Below the pieces are notes generated by a model. The model was not told the origin of the DNA. It made no database searches and was given only the letters and a program-made list of their open reading frames with translations. The translations under genes were made by a program, and so were the position numbers. DNA of 64,000 nt from Usitatibacter sp035624355 (GTDB taxonomy: Bacteria > Pseudomonadota > Gammaproteobacteria > Burkholderiales > Usitatibacteraceae). Location: contig DASPRQ010000085.1 in assembly GCA_035624355.1 (NCBI GenBank), positions 23,396-87,395 on the forward strand, given 5' to 3'. Positions within the stretch are counted from its first letter, which is position 1; each line of letters starts with the position of its first letter. Shown here one piece after another: positions 58,357 through 64,000 of the stretch.

Positions 58357-59892
58357 CTAGTGGGCGCCCGCGGCCTCCGCGCCGCCCGCCTTGCCGTGCA
58401 CCGGATGGGTGAGCCACACGACCGCGATCAGCGAGGCGAAGAGGATCGCCGAGCCGTAGAACACGTCGTTCGCCGAGAGGAGCGAGGCCTGCTGGTCGAT
58501 GAGGCGGTTGAGGAGCGCCACGCTCTGGTCGTGCGTGAGGCCCGCGGCCTGCATCGCCGAGAGGGTGTGCGTGGCCGCCGGATCGAACGCGGTGATGTGC
58601 TCGGCGAGCTGCGCGTGGTGGAACGTCGCCCGGTGGTCCCACAGCGTGGTGGAGATCGAGGTGCCGAACGACCCCATCGTGATGCGCGCGAAGTTCGACA
58701 GGCCGCTCGCCGCGGGCAGCTGCGCCGGGGTGAGGCCCGACAGGGTGAGCGTCACGAGCGGGATGAAGAAGCACGCGACCGCCGCGCCCTGCACGAGGGT
58801 GGGGATCATGATCGTGCGGAAGTCGGCCTCGGTGTTGAACCCGGAGCGCATCCACATCACCAGGGCGAAGACCGCGAAGGAGGCGCTCGCCATGAGGCGC
58901 GGGTCCACGCGGTGGACGTTGCGGCCCACCACCGGCGAAAGCAGGATCGCGAGCGCGCCCACGGGGGCCATCGCCATCCCGGCGAGGGTGGCGGTGTAGC
59001 CCATGTCCTGCTGCAGCCACAGCGGCAGCAGCACGACGCTCCCGAAATAGGTCCCGAAGCCGAGCGAGAGCGCGAGCGTGCCCATGGCGAAGTTGCGCCC
59101 GCGGAACAGCCGCAGGTCCACCACGGGGTGCTCCTCGGTGAGCTCCCACGCGAGGAAGAGCGCGAAGCCGAGCACGGCGACGAGGGCGAGCGCGACGATC
59201 GTCCCGGAGTTGAACCAGTCGAGGTCCTTGCCCTTGTCGAGCAGGACCTGGAGCGAGCCCACCCACACGACGAGCAGGCCCAGCCCCACGGCGTCGATCG
59301 GGAGCCGGTGCGTCGCCGTCTCGCGGCGCCGGTAGATGCCCCACGTGGCGAGGGCGGCGAGGATGCCCACGGGGACGTTGATGTAGAAGATCCACGGCCA
59401 CGACATGTTGTCCGTGAGCCAGCCGCCGAGCAGCGGGCCGACCACCGGGGCGACGAGGGTCGTGATCGACCACAGGGCGAGCGCCGTGCCGGCCTTCTCG
59501 CGCGGGTAGCTCGCGAGCAGCAGCGTCTGCGACAGCGGGATCATGGGTCCCGCCACTGCGCCCTGGATCACGCGGAAGAGGATCAGCAGCTCGAGCGAGG
59601 GCGCGAGGCCGCAGGCGAGCGAGGCGAGCACGAAGAGCAGGATCGAGGTCGTGAACAGACGCACCTGCCCGTAGCGCTCCGCGAGCCACCCCGTGAGCGG
59701 CAGCGAGATCGCGTTCGCCACGCCGAACGAGGTGATCACCCACGTGCCCTGCTCGGGCGAGACGCCCAAGTCGCCCGCGATCGCCGAGAGCGACACGTTC
59801 GCGATCGAGGTGTCGAGGACGTTCATGAACGTCGCGAGCGACACCGCGAGGGTGCCCAGGGCGAGGGCGCTGCCCTTGAGCGGCGTGGTCAT
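58357..59892 (-). CDS. emrB: EmrB-type MFS (DHA2) multidrug exporter
   Basis: 511 residues, 14 helices. DHA2 motifs: FMNVLDTSIANVSLSAIAGD, RVIQGAVAGPMIPLSQTLLL and GPLLGGWLTDNMSWPWIFYI. Proton-driven export through EmrA and an outer-membrane factor. Starts 6 nt after emrA on the minus strand. Confidence 0.93.
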   Translation of the reverse strand: MTTPLKGSALALGTLAVSLATFMNVLDTSIANVSLSAIAGDLGVSPEQGTWVITSFGVANAISLPLTGWLAERYGQVRLFTTSILLFVLASLACGLAPSLELLILFRVIQGAVAGPMIPLSQTLLLASYPREKAGTALALWSITTLVAPVVGPLLGGWLTDNMSWPWIFYINVPVGILAALATWGIYRRRETATHRLPIDAVGLGLLVVWVGSLQVLLDKGKDLDWFNSGTIVALALVAVLGFALFLAWELTEEHPVVDLRLFRGRNFAMGTLALSLGFGTYFGSVVLLPLWLQQDMGYTATLAGMAMAPVGALAILLSPVVGRNVHRVDPRLMASASFAVFALVMWMRSGFNTEADFRTIMIPTLVQGAAVACFFIPLVTLTLSGLTPAQLPAASGLSNFARITMGSFGTSISTTLWDHRATFHHAQLAEHITAFDPAATHTLSAMQAAGLTHDQSVALLNRLIDQQASLLSANDVFYGSAILFASLIAVVWLTHPVHGKAGGAEAAGAH

Positions 59893-59898
59893 GGGGCG

Positions 59899-61152
59899 CT
59901 ACCGGGAAGCGAACTCCGCGCCGTCGGCGCCCCGGACGGCGCTCTTGGGCGCGGCGGCGAGGGGGCGCACCGGACCGCGGCCGTCGTTCGCGGCGATGAT
60001 CTCGCGCACGCGCGCGCCGGCCTCGCGGTCGAGCTTGTCGAACACCGCGCTCGCGTCGGCCACCGTGCGCGGCGGGACGCGCGGCAGGCGCGCGCCCCCG
60101 CGGTCGTGGGTGTCGACCTTCACCTGCATCGAAAGGCCCACCTGCAGCGGATGGGCCTTGAGCTCCCCATCGTCGAGGGCGATGCGCACCGGGACGCGCT
60201 GCACGATCTTGATCCAGTTGCCGCTCGCGTTCTGCGCCGGCAGCAGCGCGAAGGCGCCGCCCGTGCCCGCACCGAAGCCCAGCACCTTGCCGTGGTACTC
60301 GAACCGGCCGCCGTAGAGATCGGCCGTGAGCGTGACGGGCTGCCCCACGCGCATGTTGCGCAGCTGCCCCTCCTTGAAGTTCGCGTCCACCCAGACGTCG
60401 TCGAGCGGCACCACGGCCATGAGCGGCGTGCCCGGGGCGATGCGCTGGCCGAGCTGCACGCTCCGCTTCGCGACGTAGCCCGACACGGGCGCGGGGATCG
60501 TCGCGCGCGCGTAGGCGAGATAGGCCTCGCGCACGCGCGCCGCGGCGTCTTTCACGTCGGGATGGTCTTCCACCGTCGTGTGGTCGACGAGCGCCTGCTG
60601 CGCCGCGAGCTGCCGGCGCGCCGCGGAGGCGGCCGCCTCGGCGGCGGCGAGCGTGTCGCGCGCGTGCTGCAGCTCCTCGCCCGAGACCGCGCCCGTGGTG
60701 GCGAGGCGTTCGCGGCGGGCGTCGTCGTCGCGGGCGCGGGCGAGGTCGGCGTCGCGCTGGCGCACGGCCGCCTCGAGCTGCGCGGTGGTCTCGAAGAGGT
60801 TGCGCACCTGGCGCACGGTCTTCGCGAGGTGGCTTTCCGCCTCGTCGAGCGCGAGCCGCGCGTCGGCGGGGTCCAGCTCGACGAGCGGAGTGCCCGCGCG
60901 CACGAAGTCGGTGTCGTTTGCCGCGATCTTCACCACGGTGCCCGGCACCTGCGAGGTGATCTGCACGACGTCGCCGTTCACGTACGCGTCGTCGGTATAT
61001 TCGCCGTACTGCAGCACGAGGACCCAGTAGGCGCCGTACGCGAGGAGTCCCGCGGCGAAGACGCCCGCGATCGCGAGGAGGAGCTTGCGACGCGTGCCGT
61101 TGGCGGCGGGCGCGGGAGGAGTCTGGTCCGGCTTGGGAGGATCGCTTGCCAT
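59899..61152 (-). CDS. emrA: EmrA-type membrane fusion protein
   Basis: 417 residues. Membrane anchor about 24-44 (LLLAIAGVFAAGLLAYGAYW), barrel-sandwich VNGDVVQITSQVPGTV, helical hairpin (SHLAKTVRQVRNLFETTAQL), and C-terminal barrel (VWVDANFKEGQLRNMRVGQ). Links EmrB to the OMP. Strong AAGGAGAAG before ATG 61150-61152. Confidence 0.93.
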   Translation of the reverse strand: MASDPPKPDQTPPAPAANGTRRKLLLAIAGVFAAGLLAYGAYWVLVLQYGEYTDDAYVNGDVVQITSQVPGTVVKIAANDTDFVRAGTPLVELDPADARLALDEAESHLAKTVRQVRNLFETTAQLEAAVRQRDADLARARDDDARRERLATTGAVSGEELQHARDTLAAAEAAASAARRQLAAQQALVDHTTVEDHPDVKDAAARVREAYLAYARATIPAPVSGYVAKRSVQLGQRIAPGTPLMAVVPLDDVWVDANFKEGQLRNMRVGQPVTLTADLYGGRFEYHGKVLGFGAGTGGAFALLPAQNASGNWIKIVQRVPVRIALDDGELKAHPLQVGLSMQVKVDTHDRGGARLPRVPPRTVADASAVFDKLDREAGARVREIIAANDGRGPVRPLAAAPKSAVRGADGAEFASR

Positions 61153-61170
61153 CTTCTTCTCCTTGCGACT

Positions 61171-62586
61171 TCAGTTCGCTTCGTAGCCGCCGCCCAGGGC
61201 GCGCGTGAGGCTCACGCTCGCATCGAGCTCGCGCGCGGCGAGGGTGGCGCGGAGGTTCTTCTGGCCGAGCACCTGGAATTCGGCGGTGAGGACCTGCAGG
61301 TAGTTCCCGAGCCCGTCGCGGTAGCGCAGCATCGCGAGGTCGTAGGCGTCCTGCGCGAGCTTCACGCCGGAATCGGCCTGGGCGCGCTGCCGGTCGATGG
61401 AGCGCATCGACGCGAGCTGGTCGGCCACGTCGCGCAGCGCGTCGGCGAGCGCCTGGTTGTAGCCCTCCACCGCGATGTCGTAGTCGGCGTCGCGCCCGGC
61501 GAGGTTCGCGCGCAGGCGCCCGCCGTCGAAGATCGGCAGCCGCAGCGCCGGCCCGGCGCTCAGCTGCAGGCTCTTCGCCTGCAGGAGCTTCGCGGCGTCG
61601 AGCGTGTCCAGGCCCACGAGCGCGACGAGGTTCACGTCCGGATAGAACCCGGCCTTGGCCGAATCGATGTCGCGCGCGGCCGACTCGATGCGCCAGCGCT
61701 GCGCGACGATGTCGGGCCGGCGGCCGATCAGGTCCGCGGGCAGCCGCGTGGGCAGCATCGGGCTCGACTCGAGCTTCATGGCGGGGCGCGCGACGGCGAG
61801 CCCGCGGTCCGGCCCTTCGCCGAGCAGGGCCGCGATCTGGTCGCGGGTGAGCGCGGCGGTCTCCTCGAGCTGCTGGATGCGCTCCTCGGCCTCGGGCACC
61901 GCGGCCTGCGCCTGCCGCAGCTCGACCAGCGAGTCGAGGCCCGCCGCCTTGCGCTGGTCGACGAGGGCCACGAGCGCCTCGCGCTCGGCGAGCATCGTCT
62001 TCGCGACGTCGAGCTCGTCGTAGGCCTGCTGGAGCCGGATGTAGGCGCGCACCACCGAGGTCGAAAGCAGCAGCCGCGCGCCTTCCCGATCGACCTCGGT
62101 CGCATGCGCCTCGTCCAGCGCGCCCTCGTACGCCGAGCGCGTCCTGCCCCACAGGTCGAGGTCGAGGCCGAAGCTCGCGTTGAGGGCGGTCTCCGTCACC
62201 CAGCTTCCCCCGATCGGCGGCGGGAAGATCCCGTTGTCGGAATAGCGCTGCCGCATGACGCTCGCGCCGCCGTCGACGTGGAGCTTGCGGTCGGCATCGG
62301 TGACCCCGGCCGCGGCGATCGCCTTGCGCACGCGCGCATCGGCCACCCGCAGCGTGGGGCTGCCCGCGAGCGCCTCGTCCACGAGGGCGTCGAGCTGCGG
62401 ATCGCCGAAGCGCTTCCACCAGTCGCCCGCAGGCCACGCGGCCGCGGACACCGGCGTGCCCTCGAGCGACCGGCTCGCGGCCAGCCGGTTCGCATCACCG
62501 CGGGACGCCTGCGGGTGCTCGCCGCCCATGTCCGCGCAGCCGGCCGCGAGCGCCGCGGCGAGCGCGATCGCGAGCCACGTCCTCAC
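61171..62586 (-). CDS. NodT-family outer-membrane factor of the Emr system
   Basis: 471 residues. Lipoprotein signal ALAAALAAGC, then two helical repeats (LGLDLDLWGRTRSAYEG-type segment FGLDLDLWGRTRSAYEGAL and LRYRDGLGNYLQVLTAEFQ). Outer-membrane channel for EmrAB. Start GTG 62584-62586 overlaps the marR stop by 4 nt. A second, distinct NodT gene is at 1332. Confidence 0.9.
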   Translation of the reverse strand: MRTWLAIALAAALAAGCADMGGEHPQASRGDANRLAASRSLEGTPVSAAAWPAGDWWKRFGDPQLDALVDEALAGSPTLRVADARVRKAIAAAGVTDADRKLHVDGGASVMRQRYSDNGIFPPPIGGSWVTETALNASFGLDLDLWGRTRSAYEGALDEAHATEVDREGARLLLSTSVVRAYIRLQQAYDELDVAKTMLAEREALVALVDQRKAAGLDSLVELRQAQAAVPEAEERIQQLEETAALTRDQIAALLGEGPDRGLAVARPAMKLESSPMLPTRLPADLIGRRPDIVAQRWRIESAARDIDSAKAGFYPDVNLVALVGLDTLDAAKLLQAKSLQLSAGPALRLPIFDGGRLRANLAGRDADYDIAVEGYNQALADALRDVADQLASMRSIDRQRAQADSGVKLAQDAYDLAMLRYRDGLGNYLQVLTAEFQVLGQKNLRATLAARELDASVSLTRALGGGYEAN

Positions 62587-63068
62587 CGCCGCGCCTCCTT
62601 CGCGGGCTCGGGCTCGCGCTCCAGGGACTCGGCGTTGTCGAGGATGCGCTTGAGCATCGCCTCGAGCTCGCGCACCTCGGCCTTGGTGAAGCCGCGGAGG
62701 AACTCGTTGGCCATCGCGACGGCCGTCTCGCGCATCTTCGGATAGAGGCGCCGGCCTTCGGCCGTGAGCTCGAGGCGCACCGCGCGGCGGTCCTCGGCGC
62801 TGCGCGCGCGCTTCACGAGCCCGCGCGCCTCGAGCGCGTCGATCTTGCGGGTCATCGCCCCCGGATCGTGCGCGATCAGCGAGCACACCGAGGAGGCGGT
62901 GTCGGCGATGTCGTTCGCGAGCGCGACCAGCACGAGGTAGTCGGCCGAGCGGATGTCGAAGGGCGCGAGGCGCCCGTCGAGCGCGTTCATGAACGCGGCC
63001 CGCACGCGCCCCACCAGCGGGGGTACGGCGCTGCGGATGTCGAAGGTCTCCGGCTCGTAGATGCCCAT
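62583..63068 (-). CDS. MarR-family repressor of the Emr operon
   Basis: 161 residues. Winged-helix: LANDIADTASSVCSLIAHDP, recognition helix MTRKIDALEARGLVKRARSA and wing DRRAVRLELTAEGRRLY. First gene of the operon, so likely auto-repressing; drugs would release it. ATG 63066-63068 with GGAGGGGA upstream. Confidence 0.92.
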   Translation of the reverse strand: MGIYEPETFDIRSAVPPLVGRVRAAFMNALDGRLAPFDIRSADYLVLVALANDIADTASSVCSLIAHDPGAMTRKIDALEARGLVKRARSAEDRRAVRLELTAEGRRLYPKMRETAVAMANEFLRGFTKAEVRELEAMLKRILDNAESLEREPEPAKEARR

Positions 63069-63092
63069 GGTCCCCTCCGTTTCGTTGCCCGC

Positions 63093-63121
63093 ACTATAGT
63101 TGCCAAAGCAAATATTGTCAA
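63093..63121 (-). promoter_or_regulatory. Promoter and MarR operator of the Emr operon
   Basis: Minus strand: TTGACA (63121-63116), 17-nt spacer, TATAGT (63098-63093). Inside the spacer lies TTGC-CAAA-GCAA (63100-63111), a short inverted repeat that fits a MarR-type site and would block RNA polymerase when bound. Confidence 0.75.
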
Positions 63122-63296
63122 GGCCGTGGTAGCCGGCGCAATTAACCCCGCGCGCCGTGGGATCATCGGCGTGCGGGGAATCGCCGGCGCTGGAAGAGTG
63201 TCGAACGCGCGCCATCCCGTTCGACTGTAGAGTGAGGAGCGCGGTGCCCTGCCGGGTACCCCGGCTCCGAATCCCCTTCACTTCAAGGAGATAGCG

Positions 63297-63770
63297 ATGC
63301 CCGCCATCAAGCCCATCCCCGAGGGAATGCATACCGTCACCCCGCATCTCATCTGCGCGGGCGCCGCCGAGGCGATCGAGTTCTACAAGAGAGCGCTCGG
63401 CGCGACCGAGGTCGCCCGGCTGCCGGGGCCGGACGGCAAGGTCATGCACGCCCAGATCCGCATCGGCGATTCGGCGGTGATGCTCACGGACGAGGCGCCG
63501 GCCTGGAACGCGCTGGGGCCGAAGGCGCTCAAGGGCACGCCGGTCACGATCCACCTCTACGTCGAGGACGTCGACGCGTTCGCCGCGCGGGCCGTGAAGG
63601 CGGGCGCGAAGGCGATCATGCCGGTCGGCGACCAGTTCTGGGGCGACCGGTACGGCGTGCTCGAGGACCCGTGGGGCCACCACTGGTCGGTCGCGACGCA
63701 CGTGCGCGACGTGAGCCCGGAGGAAATGCGGGAAGCGATGAGGAAGATGGCGGCGACGCAGCCCGCGTAG
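63297..63770 (+). CDS. VOC-family (glyoxalase/PhnB-like) protein
   Basis: 157 residues. Paired beta-alpha-beta modules: VTPHLICAGAAEAIEFYKRA and VTIHLYVEDVDAFAARAVKA, ending WGDRYGVLEDPWGHHWSVAT. PhnB-like members are of unknown catalytic role. ATG 63297 with AAGGAG. The 228-nt gap before it holds the divergent Emr promoter. Confidence 0.85.
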   Translation: MPAIKPIPEGMHTVTPHLICAGAAEAIEFYKRALGATEVARLPGPDGKVMHAQIRIGDSAVMLTDEAPAWNALGPKALKGTPVTIHLYVEDVDAFAARAVKAGAKAIMPVGDQFWGDRYGVLEDPWGHHWSVATHVRDVSPEEMREAMRKMAATQPA

Positions 63771-63795
63771 GCGGCCGGCCGCGGGGGAGGCCGCG

Positions 63796-64000
63796 ATGGC
63801 GCGGCGCGTGATGGCCGTCGGACGATCCAACGCCGCGATCCTGGAGCTCATCGCCGAGCACGGCTACGGCCACCGGGCGAAGCTCCTCGCGCAGGGGGAC
63901 TCGTGGTTCGCGTTCCCGCTGCCGCTCGCCGGCGGCTCGCGCAACCTCGTCGACGCGCTGTCCACGCGGCGCCGGTCCGTCGCGATCGACCTCTCGGTGG
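63796..64000 (+). CDS. SGNH/GDSL-hydrolase-like protein, N-terminal part (cut by window end)
   Basis: 68 codons visible: MARRVMAVGRSNAAILELIA, then KLLAQGDSWFAFPLPL, a GDSWF block I as in a group of SGNH-type hydrolases, and NLVDAL. GGGGGAGG precedes ATG 63796-63798. The rest is outside the window, so the catalytic His/Asp cannot be checked. Confidence 0.5.
   Translation, partial: MARRVMAVGRSNAAILELIAEHGYGHRAKLLAQGDSWFAFPLPLAGGSRNLVDALSTRRRSVAIDLSV

Noticed and set aside
57419..62437. One minus-strand frame of about 1670 codons
   Set aside because: Only its end (57419-58285) is a real gene (mtfA); the rest lies out of frame over emrB, emrA and OMP.
58354..62745. A plus-strand frame of over 1400 codons across emrB/emrA/OMP
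   Set aside because: Antisense to three clear genes, no recognisable domain, low-complexity composition.

Overview
The window is a GC-rich (roughly 70% by eye), gene-dense bacterial chromosome segment with no rRNA, tRNA, phage, transposase or CRISPR. The gene content and order point to a betaproteobacterium. The markers are coaBC-dut beside radC-rpmB-rpmG, purM/purN near hda, and the chain hda - HAD phosphatase - pcnB - folK - deoxynucleoside kinase - panB - panC. Genus is not resolved from sequence alone.

Layout. 1-10300 (minus): an MdtABC-type RND efflux operon with its outer-membrane lipoprotein, continuing by 4-nt overlaps into a CoA hydratase-like gene and a CorA transporter cut by the window edge. 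10387-13013: SrkA-like kinase, a 32-residue membrane microprotein with a urate-hydroxylase-type membrane domain, a DUF192 protein and a small lipoprotein. 13025-16470: housekeeping block (cbiX, dut, coaBC, radC, rpmB, rpmG) with a textbook promoter and terminator for the ribosomal genes. 16539-25320 (minus): a protein made of three tandem YbjQ domains, a fatty-acid desaturase, an MscS channel, an RsmB-type methyltransferase, two adjacent DUF3108 proteins, purN and purM. 25362-32205: nadA (minus), then the plus-strand chain hda to panC, most of it joined by 4-nt overlaps. 32192-34194: enoyl-CoA hydratase-like and CaiB/BaiF CoA-transferase pair.

34301-45273 is a more accessory-looking stretch. 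It holds a large unknown secreted protein, a tartrate/malate-type dehydrogenase with an IlvD/Edd dehydratase, a divergent isocitrate-dehydrogenase-like gene with an amidohydrolase, and a TRAP-TAXI carboxylate uptake system. Together these suggest uptake and breakdown of a hydroxy- or sugar-acid. 45317-47029: a periplasmic LTXXQ-like protein and a nucleotide cyclase fused to a PilZ domain.

47171-52768 is the most interesting locus: NfeD protease, slipin, a large surface protein, exosortase H and an exosortase-H accessory membrane protein. The last four genes are joined stop-to-start. The surface protein carries a beta-propeller, three FN3 repeats, a choice-of-anchor-type domain and an IPTL-CTERM-like tail, so this looks like a one-substrate protein-sorting system wired to a NfeD/SPFH membrane-domain pair.

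52864-64000: MFS transporter, atypical SDR, DUF1614 protein, WYL regulator, two cold-shock proteins, MtfA peptidase, a MarR-controlled EmrAB-OMP efflux operon with a clear promoter/operator, a VOC protein, and the start of an SGNH-like gene cut by the window end.
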